Of a stretch of 64,000 bases of DNA, positions 49,806 through 59,486 are shown in pieces. The notes under the pieces are model-generated. The model saw only the letters and a list, made by a program, of their open reading frames with translations. It ran no database searches and had not been told where the DNA came from. The position numbers and the translations under genes are program-made. Numbering within the stretch: the stretch's first letter is position 1; every line of letters starts with the position of its first letter. The DNA is taken from assembly GCA_034435015.1 (NCBI GenBank), contig DAOTYH010000052.1, positions 27,100-91,099 of the forward strand. Direction: 5' to 3'. Origin of the DNA: DAOTYH01 sp034435015 (GTDB taxonomy: Bacteria; Chloroflexota; Anaerolineae; Aggregatilineales; UBA3940).

Positions 49806-50987
49806 CTATGGCTCAACGAACAACTGATCAAATCCGACAGGCACGATTTCAAACCACGTCTGACCGTTTCTCAAAGGCAGGGGGTTGCCGCTGAGGTCGG
49901 TGAAGGTGATCATCTCCTCAGGGCTGGTGCGGCGCCAGCGCCCCTCGAAACGTTGCCCGTCTCGAAAGAGGGATGCCGGCCCTTCGCCCCACAATTGAAT
50001 CTCAATGGACCAGTGCCCGCCTGCCACGGTGTCTTCAAGGATGTCAGTGTCTACGTGCATAGCCGCTATGGCAACGACGTTCTCAAAGGCCAACTGCTGG
50101 CCTGTCAGCTTGTCAATGTCGGGCTGTCCCCCGACCCAGCGCAGATAGTTGCCAGCGGTCGGGTTGTACTCCCAATATACCTTTGAAGTCTGCGGGCCAT
50201 AGTTGATGGTGATCTTGCCGGCAGGTGTGCCGCCGGCGGGCAGTGCCGGGTCAAAGAGCAGGCCGGGGGTCAGGTCCGGCGGCTGGCTGACTCCCTGTTG
50301 CTGGGCCAGTGCCCACAGTGCATCGGGCACGGCAAACAGCGTATGTTCGTAGGCAATGTTTGGATCGTTGATGCGCACAAGATAGGGTTCGCTGTACCCG
50401 AACGGCGGGGAGAAGTTACGGCTGACCCAGTTGGCCTGCCGCATCCGTTGGAGCACCCCGTCGCTGAAGCCGGATGCCGCGTAGATCGCGTCGTACATCG
50501 GCACAATTTCGAGATCAAGCAGACGCCCGCTCCGCACTGACCCGGCTTGCTGGGCGCTCTGGCTGTAGAAGATGGCCGTATAGCGCGTCACGCCGCCCTC
50601 GGCGTAATGCTCATACACCAGATCGGCAAAGCTCAAGCCGGACTGAGGCCGTGCCAGCGGATCGTTGGAGACCTTGATCGCCAGCGGGGGCCGGTTCAAC
50701 ACTGCCGCATCCGGGACAGGCAGTCCGGTCAGGGGGTTGACATCGGCAGGGTAGCTGTCTGGCCCGACGCGGGCCAGCGGGATCGGCGTGTCAGCGGACT
50801 GCGGCGCCGGCTGGGGAGTGCCCGGCGTGGTAAGCGGCTGATTCCCCAGCATGACGCCGGGGCCGGCAGGCCGGCGCGTGGGAGTCGGAAGGGGGCCGGC
50901 TTGAGGCGTGCATGCCCCGGTTAGCAGGGCCAGCCCGAACAGGACCATCATCCATGCGGCGGCACGGCTAAGACGCCATATCTTCAT
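49806..50987 (-). CDS. DUF3048 (YerB-type) lipoprotein, copy 1
   Basis: A 393-residue lipoprotein, first gene of the tandem trio. The lipobox is LTGAC. A Pro/Thr linker spans to about residue 70, then NPLTGLPVPDAAVLNRPPLA, RPQSGLSFADLVYEHYAEGG and AGSVRSGRLLDLEIVPMYDA. It is more divergent than copies 2 and 3, so the first duplication split this copy from the ancestor of the other two. A strong extended -10 promoter (51060-51087) lies about 70 bases upstream. Confidence 0.93.
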   Translation of the reverse strand: MKIWRLSRAAAWMMVLFGLALLTGACTPQAGPLPTPTRRPAGPGVMLGNQPLTTPGTPQPAPQSADTPIPLARVGPDSYPADVNPLTGLPVPDAAVLNRPPLAIKVSNDPLARPQSGLSFADLVYEHYAEGGVTRYTAIFYSQSAQQAGSVRSGRLLDLEIVPMYDAIYAASGFSDGVLQRMRQANWVSRNFSPPFGYSEPYLVRINDPNIAYEHTLFAVPDALWALAQQQGVSQPPDLTPGLLFDPALPAGGTPAGKITINYGPQTSKVYWEYNPTAGNYLRWVGGQPDIDKLTGQQLAFENVVAIAAMHVDTDILEDTVAGGHWSIEIQLWGEGPASLFRDGQRFEGRWRRTSPEEMITFTDLSGNPLPLRNGQTWFEIVPVGFDQLFVEP

Positions 50988-51059
50988 TCGACCTTCTCCG
51001 GAGCGTTTGTGGTTATAGGCATAGGCAGTTGTTGACCGCTGGAGGCTGACACGGTTGGG

Positions 51060-51087
51060 ATTATACCATGCCCGACCAGTTTGGAAA
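51060..51087 (-). promoter_or_regulatory. Promoter of the DUF3048-ferredoxin-aldolase operon
   Basis: On the minus strand TTTCCA (51087-51082) and TATAAT (51065-51060) are 16 bases apart, with TGG before the -10 (extended -10). Confidence 0.65.
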
Positions 51088-51158
51088 GTTGCGGTATCGC
51101 CCCGTAGCCAGCCATGTTAGAATCAGATGAGTTGATGCGACAGCGAGGTTTCAACACC

Positions 51159-54125
51159 ATGACAGACCCTAACGCAAGACCCCCCTACGGGTATCCGTCT
51201 GACCAGCCGACCTCCCCCGGCGGGCAGTGGTATGGGGCATCTGCCCCTCCGCCAGCCTATCAGCCTCCGCCGGCCTCAGCAGGCCGCCGCCGAAGGAAGC
51301 GCCGCTGGGGGTGCTTCAGCACGGCCCTGGCCGTTACGTCTATGGCACTGGTGGCTGTCTTGGGGGCGGTCGGAATTGCCGGCCTGGTCATCTACAACTC
51401 GCTGGCTGAAGAGCTTCAGCAGGATATAGCCACCCTTGAGGCGATGTCCGGTGTTGAGAACTTCCAGACCTCGCGCATCTATGATCGCGACGGCGTCCTG
51501 CTGTATGAGATTTTCAGCGAGGGCCGCCGTACAGAAGTTCCTCTCGACCGCATCCCGTTTGCCATGCGTTGGGCCATCATTGCCACAGAGGATGACTCCT
51601 TCTACGACAACCCCGGTTTTGATCCTCCCTCGATTGCCCGCGCGGCGTGGCAATGGCTCTCCGAAGGGGAGATCGTCTCCGGCGGGAGTACCATTACCCA
51701 ACAGCTCGTCCGGCAGATCGTCTTCAGCTATGAGGAGCGTAACGAGCAGACCCTGCGCCGCAAGCTCAAAGAGGCGGCGTTGGCTTGGGTAATGACCCAG
51801 CGCTACACCAAAGATGAAATCTTAGAGCTTTACCTGAACGAGGTCTATTATGGCAATCTGGCCTACGGCGTAGAGAGCGCGGCGGATGTCTATTTCGGCA
51901 AACATGCCAGCGAACTGACCGTTGCTGAAGCGGCTTTTCTGGCCGGCTTGGTGCAGTCGCCGGCTACTTATGATCCCTACACCAACTTTGCTGAGGCCAA
52001 GCTCCGCCAGCGTCAGGTGCTTGACCTGATGGTACTGCACGGGTATATCACAGCGCAGGATGCTGACATTGCTTTCAACGAACCGCCGCGCTCGGCAGCT
52101 GATCTGGCCAACCCGGATGTGTCATTGCTGGCCCCCCATTTCACGGTGGAGGCACGCCGACAACTTGGGGAGTTAATAGACCCTGCCCTCTTGGCGCAAG
52201 GGGGGCTGGAAATTTACACCACGCTCGACATGGATTACCAGACCCTTGCTGAGCAGATCGTCGCCCAGCGCGTGGCTGAGGTGCGCGATGAGTATAACCT
52301 TCATAATGCCGCGTTGGTGGCGCTCAACCCCAATACCGGCGAGGTGCTGGCGATGGTCGGCAGTGTCAACTATGCCGATGAGACCATAGACGGCAATGTC
52401 AATGTGACCCTCTCGCCCCAGCAACCCGGCAGTGCCATGAAGCCGTTGACCTATGCCGCCGCCTTTGAGCAAGGCTGGCTTCCGGCTGACATCATCTGGG
52501 ATGTGCCTATGGCCTACGGAAGCGGTGATAACGCCTACCGCCCCGCCAACTATGATGGCCGTTTTCACGGGCCGGTTCGCCTGCGTGATGCGCTGGCTAA
52601 TTCCTATAACATCCCCGCTGTGACCCTTCTGCGTGAGGTAGGCGTGCCTGCTTTGCTGGAGATGGCCTCACGTCTCGGCGTTGAGAGTCTGGGGATGGAT
52701 GCTTCTCGATATGGCCTGTCGTTGACTCTGGGCGGCGGCGAGCTGACGCCGCTTGAGCTGACCACTGCCTACGCCGCTTTTGCCAATGGTGGCCGCCGCG
52801 TAACACCGATTCTCATCTCGCGTGTACTTGACAGCAACGGCAACGTCCTCTACCAAGCGCCCTCCGGTGTAGGCGAGCAGGTGCTTGATCCGCGCATTGC
52901 CTTTCTGATCAGCGATATTCTGTCTGATAATGCCGCCCGTACCCCTATGATGGGCGCTGACTCGGCCCTCCGGCTCGACTTCCCCGCCGCCGCCAAGACC
53001 GGCACGACCAACGATTATCGTGATAACTGGACGGTCGGTTACACCCCGCATCTGGTTGTCGGAGTGTGGGCGGGCAACACAGACAACTCGCCGATGGCAG
53101 AAGGCACATCCGGCTTGACCGGTGCCGCGCCGATCTGGCATGACTTCATGACGGCTGTCTATGCACAGCCCGATCTGGCGGCCCGGCTGGAAGCGCCCGG
53201 CCTGCCGCCCTTGCGGAGCGGGTTTACTCCGCCCGCAGGTCTGGAACAGCGCCCCGTTTGTGTGCTGTCGTCACTGACCGACCCCGCACCTGCCGAAGCA
53301 GGCTGTCCGCGTACCCGCCTCGAATGGTTTCCGGAGGCTGGCACTGCCCTGACAATTGGCGCGGGAACTCCCATGCCTGAGCCTACCCCGACCCTTGCTC
53401 CCACGCCGACCCTGACGGGCGAGGACGGTCAGCCACTGCCTCCTATCCAAGTGCAGATTGAGTCAGGGCTGTGGGTGCTGGGCGTGGTACCGCTTGACCC
53501 GCCGATGCAACAGATTATCCTCCAGACGTTGGCCGCGACGCCGCCCCCGCCTGAGGCTGGCGGCCTGAGAGCCGACCCGCCTCGTTACTGTGAAGTCCCG
53601 CCGGAGGCCGCCGGCCTGGCCCAGCTCAGCCTGCAAATCTTCATTGAGGCGCCGTCCAACCCTGTGGATGCTGTCCGCGCCCGCAACTGGGCTTATGCCC
53701 ACAACGTTCCTATCACGCCGGGCGTGGTCTGTCCGCCTGATCTGCTGGATCAGCTTCGCGGTCAGGAGGTGATGACGGACCCCGTCACGGGTGCAACTTA
53801 CGGCATCACCAACCCGCGCACCGGCCAGCAGGTGTTCGGGATTGTACCGATCATAGGGACGGCCTTCTTTGACCCGGCTTATGTTCAGTATTACAAGGTC
53901 GAGATCAGCGGCGGCTCGCTGGATGGCTGGGTGACGCTGGGCGAAACGCACAGCGAAAGCGTGGTAGATGGCGTGCTGGAATATCTCCATGCTGACGCGC
54001 TTCCGCCGGGCGAGTATGTGATTCGGCTGGTGCTGGTGGGGCTGGACGGCAACTTCCTGCAACCAACCTTTGATGTGCCGATCACGATTATCTTCCCGCC
54101 CACACCGACGCCGTCACCGTCATGA
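51159..54125 (+). CDS. Class A penicillin-binding protein (PBP1A-like)
   Basis: A bifunctional peptidoglycan synthase of 988 residues. A Pro-rich cytoplasmic tail (1-45) and a membrane anchor (about 55-80) come first. The glycosyltransferase domain (GT51) follows, with ATEDDSFYDNPGFD, GGSTITQQLVRQIVF and ELYLNEVYYGN. The transpeptidase has Ser425 in PGSAMKPLTY, Ser482-Tyr-Asn484, and KTGT at 613-616. The last 300 residues are a Thr/Pro linker and a beta-rich tail of unknown role. The start at 51159 has GAGG upstream; a longer frame starts at 51114, but an extended -10 (TGTTAGAAT, 51115-51123) overlaps it. Confidence 0.95.
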   Translation: MTDPNARPPYGYPSDQPTSPGGQWYGASAPPPAYQPPPASAGRRRRKRRWGCFSTALAVTSMALVAVLGAVGIAGLVIYNSLAEELQQDIATLEAMSGVENFQTSRIYDRDGVLLYEIFSEGRRTEVPLDRIPFAMRWAIIATEDDSFYDNPGFDPPSIARAAWQWLSEGEIVSGGSTITQQLVRQIVFSYEERNEQTLRRKLKEAALAWVMTQRYTKDEILELYLNEVYYGNLAYGVESAADVYFGKHASELTVAEAAFLAGLVQSPATYDPYTNFAEAKLRQRQVLDLMVLHGYITAQDADIAFNEPPRSAADLANPDVSLLAPHFTVEARRQLGELIDPALLAQGGLEIYTTLDMDYQTLAEQIVAQRVAEVRDEYNLHNAALVALNPNTGEVLAMVGSVNYADETIDGNVNVTLSPQQPGSAMKPLTYAAAFEQGWLPADIIWDVPMAYGSGDNAYRPANYDGRFHGPVRLRDALANSYNIPAVTLLREVGVPALLEMASRLGVESLGMDASRYGLSLTLGGGELTPLELTTAYAAFANGGRRVTPILISRVLDSNGNVLYQAPSGVGEQVLDPRIAFLISDILSDNAARTPMMGADSALRLDFPAAAKTGTTNDYRDNWTVGYTPHLVVGVWAGNTDNSPMAEGTSGLTGAAPIWHDFMTAVYAQPDLAARLEAPGLPPLRSGFTPPAGLEQRPVCVLSSLTDPAPAEAGCPRTRLEWFPEAGTALTIGAGTPMPEPTPTLAPTPTLTGEDGQPLPPIQVQIESGLWVLGVVPLDPPMQQIILQTLAATPPPPEAGGLRADPPRYCEVPPEAAGLAQLSLQIFIEAPSNPVDAVRARNWAYAHNVPITPGVVCPPDLLDQLRGQEVMTDPVTGATYGITNPRTGQQVFGIVPIIGTAFFDPAYVQYYKVEISGGSLDGWVTLGETHSESVVDGVLEYLHADALPPGEYVIRLVLVGLDGNFLQPTFDVPITIIFPPTPTPSPS

Positions 54126-54138
54126 TGAAGAAAAGAAT

Positions 54139-54167
54139 GAGAAGGGGTATCTGAAATGCCCCTTCTC
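54139..54167. terminator. Terminator between convergent PBP and kinase genes
   Basis: GAGAAGGGG (54139-54147) pairs with CCCCTTCTC (54159-54167), followed by TTCTCTCTTTCTC. The pyrimidine-rich tail suggests a working terminator for the PBP gene. Confidence 0.65.
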
Positions 54168-54211
54168 TTCTCTCTTTCTCTTAACTTGACCCGGCGATGA
54201 GCTGATCCGGT

Positions 54212-55186
54212 TTACTCCAGCCATCGTAATGCCATGACGGCCCTGCGGCGATAAACATCGCGCATGGCCATCAGGTCTCTGGCCAGTGCAAACGGGGACA
54301 GCTTCCCAGCCTGGTCCTGATGAATCAGCCATTCCGACAGCGCCCACTGCTGAAGTGAGGCAACGGCGTTGTAAAGCGGAGGCCCTTCAAACTCGCGCCC
54401 GCTGTATTTCAGGTAGATGGCCAGGAACTCATCTGCCGCCTCTGCGGCGTCGAAGTCCACCAGTTGCATGTAGGCGTTGGCTATATCCCAGCGGGGGTCG
54501 CCTAGAGCGCTGTATTCCCAGTCTACCAGCCCGCTGATGCGCCCCTCGTGTAACAGCACATTAGAGAAGTGGCAGTCACCGTGCACCAGCACCGGTTGTG
54601 CCTCCCGGATGTCGTACATCCGACTCATGGCCTGTTCAATGGCTGTCTGGAGTTCATGCGAGCCAAGCTGGGCGGCCAGGGCGATCAAGCTGGCCAGGGC
54701 GGCGGGGAGAGTCACCAGCGGCACAACCGCCCGGACCTCATCCGGCGGCTGGAGGCTGTGCAGCCAAGCCAGCAGATGGGCAAAGCGTTCCACATGGGGA
54801 CGCACGACCTCAGGGAATGGCCGCCCCTCCGCTGACCAGTCTTGGCCGGGCAGGCGCGAGAACAGCACGACATCGCCGGCAGGCCCAAACTCGCGGGCAT
54901 ATACTGCCGGCACAGGGAAGCCCTCCTCGTGAAGCCATTTGAGGATCGTAGCCTCCCGCTGAGCCTTGCCGAGGTCATCGGGGCGCCACCAGCTTAATGT
55001 GCTGATATAGCGCCGCAGGATCAGCGGCTCATTGACCTCTCCCACTGGGGTATCCCACCACAGGTCAAAGGCTACCATCTCGTGCTGACGGCTGGGCAAC
55101 GCTCTCTCCCCCTCGATGTGCTGGCGGGGCCGTTCAGGGAAGGCACGGGCGCATAGAGCGGCTAGGTCAATGGGGGTGGTACTCAT
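54212..55186 (-). CDS. Aminoglycoside phosphotransferase-like kinase
   Basis: A 324-residue protein-kinase-fold small-molecule kinase of the APH/choline kinase superfamily. The catalytic loop VLVHGDCHFSN is at residues 199-209 (Asp204), and the metal-binding VDWEYSALGDPRWD begins at 221. The N-terminal lobe has EPLILRRYIST with a candidate ATP lysine/arginine. The substrate is unknown; antibiotic resistance should not be assumed. The ATG at 55186 follows AAGGAAAG; a TTG frame to 55207 overlaps the GMC gene. The GMC oxidoreductase precedes it on the same strand and nearly overlaps. Confidence 0.88.
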   Translation of the reverse strand: MSTTPIDLAALCARAFPERPRQHIEGERALPSRQHEMVAFDLWWDTPVGEVNEPLILRRYISTLSWWRPDDLGKAQREATILKWLHEEGFPVPAVYAREFGPAGDVVLFSRLPGQDWSAEGRPFPEVVRPHVERFAHLLAWLHSLQPPDEVRAVVPLVTLPAALASLIALAAQLGSHELQTAIEQAMSRMYDIREAQPVLVHGDCHFSNVLLHEGRISGLVDWEYSALGDPRWDIANAYMQLVDFDAAEAADEFLAIYLKYSGREFEGPPLYNAVASLQQWALSEWLIHQDQAGKLSPFALARDLMAMRDVYRRRAVMALRWLE

Positions 55187-55193
55187 CGGAACG

Positions 55194-56861
55194 TCACTTT
55201 CCTTCAATGCGCCTGTCTACGGGAGGGTCGCCCATCCCGCTGTGGGGCGGGATCAGGCTCATGGCATATTCGGCCAGCGCCGTGATCGTCAGGCTGGGGT
55301 TGATGCCGGGGTTAGCAGGCACAATCGAGCCGTCTATCACATAGAGGCCGGGGTAATGATGCACCTCGCAGTTCAACCCGACCACTCCCTCGTTGGCGTC
55401 CCGCCCCATGATGCATCCGCCCAAGATATGGGCAGTGGTCGGCATATTGAACAGCACCTCGTTGAGCGCCCCCTGCGGGATGCCGTTTGTCTTCTTGGCA
55501 AAGGCACGCGTAATGTGATGAGCAATGGCCACTTCAGCCTTGACCGGCCTCTCGGTATCCCGCTCGCACACCAGCCCCCGCCGGAACAGGGTCAGCAGAC
55601 TGCGCCCCAGCCGCAGGTGGAGCATGGTGTCTTCGGTCTGCATGATCAGCAGGATGGTAGTACGGCGTCCCCAGCGTGCAAAGAACTTGGCATGCAGGAA
55701 GTCAAGCGGGTGGCGTATGACAGCCGCCAGCGTCTTGAGGATGCGGATGCCGACCCGCTCGTCCGCCTCGATCAGGGGAGCGCCCATTACCCGCATGAAC
55801 GATGAACGATCCGGGAAGCGCACCGGTTCGACATGGGTAACCTCATCGGCCTGAAACACGGAGGTAATGGCAATTCCCTGTGAATAGTCCACACGGCGGT
55901 CACGCGAGGTTGACCCCAGCAGGGCCTCGCTGTTGGTGAGCACCCGTTCCCCCAGCCGGGGTGACAGGCGGGGCAGAGAGCGGGTGATCTCGCGGCAACG
56001 CAACAGCAGGCCGACCGTTCCCAGCACACCTGCTGAGAGGATCACATTCCGGGCGCGTATATGCCGTTCCGGCTTGATCAGCCAGCCCGTCGTTCTGCGG
56101 TAGATCACCTCGTAACGTGTGCCGTCAGGTTGCCCCTCCGGAAGGGGGCGTATATCTACGACCTCAGCCTCAGAGAGAATCTGGGCGCCCCGCTTCTCGG
56201 CAAAGTACAGGTAGTTCTTGACAAGCGTGTTCTTGGCGTTATACCGGCATCCAACCATACACCCGCCGCACTGGACACAGCCGGCACGTTCCGGCCCCTC
56301 TCCACCGAAGAACGGGTCAGGGACGGCTTTGCCTTCCTTCCCCGGCTGTCCGAAGAAGACGCCTGCCTGTGTCGGCTGAAACGTGCCGCCCTGACCCAGC
56401 TCTTCGGCAATGGCGTATAAAGCATGGTCGGCAGGCCACAGGCGCGGATTGGTTGTCACGCCGAGCATTCGGCGGGCAGTCTCGTAGTGGGGGCGGAGGA
56501 TGGTTTTCCAGTCGGCTAGGTGTTTCCATGCCGGCGAGTCGAACAGGTTCTCATCCGGCTCCATCAGCACGTTGGCATAGGTAAGGCTTCCCCCTCCGAC
56601 CCCGCTCCCATGCAGTACCAGCAGGCCGTTGAGAAAGCTCATCTGGAGGATTCCAAAACAGCGCAACGCTGGAAGCCACAGATATTTAGGGAGATTCCAG
56701 TTGGTCTTGGGGAAGTCTGTGTCCTTGAACCGTTTGCCGCGTTCCAGCACCAGAACACGGTATCCCTTCTCCGCCAGACGCATCGCGGAGACGCTTCCGC
56801 CAAAACCGGAGCCGACGATCACAAAATCGAATATCTCAGAGGGGTGTTCTTTGGCCGGCAT
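55194..56861 (-). CDS. GMC oxidoreductase (cholesterol-oxidase-like)
   Basis: A 555-residue flavoenzyme. The FAD motif GSGFGGSVSAMRLAEKGY is at about residues 17-34. The segment HGSGVGGGSLTYANVLME is the GMC-type substrate/FAD contact. A cysteine-rich loop, GCVQCGGCMVGCRYNAKNT, could hold an Fe-S cluster and is known in one branch of this family. The C terminus has TTAHILGGCIMGRDANEGVV and YVIDGSIVPANPGINPSLTI. The usual reaction is oxidation of an alcohol such as a sterol or lipid. No signal peptide is seen. It overlaps the upstream context of the kinase gene. Confidence 0.92.
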   Translation of the reverse strand: MPAKEHPSEIFDFVIVGSGFGGSVSAMRLAEKGYRVLVLERGKRFKDTDFPKTNWNLPKYLWLPALRCFGILQMSFLNGLLVLHGSGVGGGSLTYANVLMEPDENLFDSPAWKHLADWKTILRPHYETARRMLGVTTNPRLWPADHALYAIAEELGQGGTFQPTQAGVFFGQPGKEGKAVPDPFFGGEGPERAGCVQCGGCMVGCRYNAKNTLVKNYLYFAEKRGAQILSEAEVVDIRPLPEGQPDGTRYEVIYRRTTGWLIKPERHIRARNVILSAGVLGTVGLLLRCREITRSLPRLSPRLGERVLTNSEALLGSTSRDRRVDYSQGIAITSVFQADEVTHVEPVRFPDRSSFMRVMGAPLIEADERVGIRILKTLAAVIRHPLDFLHAKFFARWGRRTTILLIMQTEDTMLHLRLGRSLLTLFRRGLVCERDTERPVKAEVAIAHHITRAFAKKTNGIPQGALNEVLFNMPTTAHILGGCIMGRDANEGVVGLNCEVHHYPGLYVIDGSIVPANPGINPSLTITALAEYAMSLIPPHSGMGDPPVDRRIEGK

Positions 56862-56959
56862 AGACGCTCATCCTATGACCATGTTTTACATGCGCTGGAG
56901 TCTACTCAGGTCAGGAAGGGTTGTCCAGCTTGTGTCAGGCACTTCTTGGTGAACGCCGG

Positions 56960-56965
56960 TATAAT
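56960..56965 (+). promoter_or_regulatory. TATAAT -10 for the metalloprotease gene
   Basis: TATAAT at 56960-56965 lies 62 bases before the start at 57027. No good -35 is seen at 16-18 bases upstream. Confidence 0.4.
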
Positions 56966-57026
56966 CCAACTGTGCGGAAGGTAATCTGGAAGGGCTTTTA
57001 CTTTACTTGAATAGGTGGAGATTCTG

Positions 57027-59078
57027 ATGCGATCCTCTTATCCCCCTAAACTCTGGTTAGCTGTTGTATGGGTATGTGGTGTGCTGACTGTCACTGCCTG
57101 TGTTTGTGCGGGCGGCTCTGGCGGTCTGTTTGCCGGCCCTATTCCGCTGAGTCCGTCTGCTACGGCACAGTCTTCCTCTCCAACGCCTTCGTCAGGCATA
57201 GCCAAGATGCCTCTCCTGCCTACGCCGATATCCCCTGCTGAGGCCTCTGCGCCGCAGTTAGAGGTGCTTGAAGCGCTTGAGGAAGCCGAACTTCCCCCGC
57301 GTGATCGCTATGATCTGGCGCTTCGCTTTCTGGGCGTTTCTGCCGACCCTTCAGGTCTTGCGAACCCCTCCGCCTATCAGGTTGGGGACGTGGCCTCCTT
57401 CTGGGTAGATAACGATGATACCAATAGTGTGGTCAGAGTAGAAGCGGAGCTGGTCTACATGACGCCGGTGGTCTACATGTGGGTTGAGCGGGGTCAGTCG
57501 TATGACCGCGACGCCTTGGCCGCCTCGGCGGATTACTTCACCAACGTCATCTACCCGACCAATCGCTCCTATTTCGGCAGTGAGCCGCTTCCCGGCATTG
57601 ACGGCGATCCGCGCCTGCACATTTTACACTCAACTCAACTGGGCAGCGGTGTGGCCGGTTATTTTTACAGCCCTAACCAATATCCCGCCAGCGTTGCTCC
57701 GTATTCGAACGAGAAGGAGATTTTCTTCATAAACATCAGCAACACTCCGCCCGGCGATCTGTATTACGACACGGTGCTGGCGCATGAGTTTCAACATATG
57801 ATCCACTGGAACGTTGACCGCAATGAGGAATCGTGGCTCAACGAGGGCCTGAGCGAGCTGGCTGTTTACCTGAACGGGATGGGTGAGTCGGGGTTTATCC
57901 CTTACTTCCTGTATGCTCCCGACCTTCAACTCAATGACCTTGCTGAAAATGACGGCGGTGAGACCTACGGCGCATCCTTCCTGTTTACCTCTTACTTTTT
58001 ACAGCGCTTCGGACAGGATGCGCTGCGCTTGCTGGTCAGCAATCCCTCCAATGGGCTGGAAGGGGTGGACGCTGTCCTCGACGAGATCGGGGCGGGTGTA
58101 ACTGCCGAACAAGTCTTTGGGGATTGGGTGATCGCTAATCTGCTCAACGACCCATCGGTGCCGCCCGGCGTATATGCTTATCCCGAACTCTCCGATCTGT
58201 TTCCGGTGCAGGCCTCAGCGGAAGTCTATACCTTTCCGGCCTCCAGCAGTCTCCTTCGGGTGCACCAGTACGGGACGGATTATATCAACCTCTACGGCCC
58301 TGGCCGGCTGAACATCTATTTTGAGGGCAGTCAGCAGGTTCGCATCCTGCCGACCAGCACGCTTGACACGGATGGCGACCCGGCGACACAGGATGCCTTT
58401 GTGTGGTGGTCGAATCGGGGTGATGAAAGTGATACCACCCTGACCCGTTCCTTTGACCTGAGCGGTGTGACTCAGGCGGTGCTGGAATACGATGTGTGGT
58501 ACTCAATCGAGGAAGGGTGGGATTATGCCTACCTGACTGTCTCAACGGACGGCGGGCAGACATGGACGATCCTGCCTACGCCTCATACTACTGAGAGTAA
58601 CCCGCATGGCAACGCCTATGGGCCCGGCTACACCGGCGAAAGCGCCGATCAGCCCGGTGCTGATGCAGAGGGGTGGCTGCACGAGTCAATAGACCTGAGC
58701 CGTTATGCCGGCCAGAACATTCTGGTGCGCTTTGAACTGATCACGGATGACGCCGTGAATCTGCCCGGTCTGGCGGTGGACAACATCTGCCTGAGGGCAG
58801 TCGGCTTCTGTGATAATGCTGAACAGGAAAACGGGTGGGAGGCACGGGGCTTCGTGCGCCAGAATAACGCACTCCCCCAGCGGTTCTTGGTACAGGTGGT
58901 GGTGCGTTCCGCTGACGGAACGACACAGGTTCTTCCCATTCCTCTTGACGAGACCAATCGGGGGAGTCTCACCGTCACGTTGGACGGCGCCGGGCCGGCT
59001 ACGCTGGTTGTCTCGGCAGTGACCCGCTACACCACTGAGCCGGCTGTCTACCGCTATGAGATCACCGTCTCGGAATGA
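57027..59078 (+). CDS. Secreted zinc metalloprotease, immune inhibitor A-like
   Basis: A 683-residue exported protein. The N-terminal signal peptide contains WLAVVWVCGVLTVTAC with a possible lipobox. The HExxH-type zinc site is HEFQHMIHW from residue 253, followed by NEESWLNEGLSELAVYL, whose glutamates would complete the site. From about 485 to 590 a beta-sandwich/MAM-like region contains SIEEGWDYAYLTVSTDGGQT and WLHESIDLSRYAGQNILVRF, as in immune inhibitor A-type (M6-like) proteases. It presumably degrades extracellular proteins. The ATG at 57027 follows GGTGGAG; a GTG at 57015 is also possible. The gene appears to be monocistronic. Confidence 0.88.
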   Translation: MRSSYPPKLWLAVVWVCGVLTVTACVCAGGSGGLFAGPIPLSPSATAQSSSPTPSSGIAKMPLLPTPISPAEASAPQLEVLEALEEAELPPRDRYDLALRFLGVSADPSGLANPSAYQVGDVASFWVDNDDTNSVVRVEAELVYMTPVVYMWVERGQSYDRDALAASADYFTNVIYPTNRSYFGSEPLPGIDGDPRLHILHSTQLGSGVAGYFYSPNQYPASVAPYSNEKEIFFINISNTPPGDLYYDTVLAHEFQHMIHWNVDRNEESWLNEGLSELAVYLNGMGESGFIPYFLYAPDLQLNDLAENDGGETYGASFLFTSYFLQRFGQDALRLLVSNPSNGLEGVDAVLDEIGAGVTAEQVFGDWVIANLLNDPSVPPGVYAYPELSDLFPVQASAEVYTFPASSSLLRVHQYGTDYINLYGPGRLNIYFEGSQQVRILPTSTLDTDGDPATQDAFVWWSNRGDESDTTLTRSFDLSGVTQAVLEYDVWYSIEEGWDYAYLTVSTDGGQTWTILPTPHTTESNPHGNAYGPGYTGESADQPGADAEGWLHESIDLSRYAGQNILVRFELITDDAVNLPGLAVDNICLRAVGFCDNAEQENGWEARGFVRQNNALPQRFLVQVVVRSADGTTQVLPIPLDETNRGSLTVTLDGAGPATLVVSAVTRYTTEPAVYRYEITVSE

Positions 59079-59080
59079 AA

Positions 59081-59112
59081 AGAGGGCGCGAACGCTGACG
59101 CTCGCGCCCTCT
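59081..59112. terminator. Shared terminator between metalloprotease and YtxH-like genes
   Basis: AGAGGGCGCG (59081-59090) pairs with CGCGCCCTCT (59103-59112). On the minus strand it is followed by TTTTC, so it fits the end of the YtxH-like gene; it also follows the metalloprotease stop by three bases. Confidence 0.7.
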
Positions 59113-59126
59113 CCCTCAGCCCCATC

Positions 59127-59351
59127 TTAGGCCAGCTTGATCTCGCCCCGCTTCAGGGCTTCGAGTTCGGCCTCCAGACGCTTGCGTTCCTCTTCAACAG
59201 CCGAGCGGATGTCTCCAACCAATTTGTCGGCGCGGCTCTGAGCCTCAGCACGGAGCTGTTCGCCGCGCATAGGAGCAAGAAGCAACGCGGCTACCGCGCC
59301 TACCAGCGCCCCGATCAGCAGACCGGCCATGAAGTTTAAGAAGCGTTGCAT
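59127..59351 (-). CDS. YtxH-like small membrane protein
   Basis: A 74-residue protein. A glycine-rich membrane segment, FMAGLLIGALVGAVAALLLAP, spans about residues 6-27, followed by RGEQLRAEAQSRADKLVG and a charged helical tail ending in KRGEIKLA. This matches the YtxH family of stress-related membrane proteins. Role unknown. The gene is single and has divergent FHA upstream. ATG at 59351 has GGGATAACAG before it, which is not a strong SD. Confidence 0.85.
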   Translation of the reverse strand: MQRFLNFMAGLLIGALVGAVAALLLAPMRGEQLRAEAQSRADKLVGDIRSAVEEERKRLEAELEALKRGEIKLA

Positions 59352-59486
59352 TCTGTTATCCCTTTCCTATATCACTTTGGCCCAAAATTAGGTACACTGG
59401 TTATGCCATAATTATAGCACGGATGTTGCTTGACTACCTGCGCCAGCCGTGCGGCAATTGCCTAGAGGGAGAGTTGGTTTTGATGA

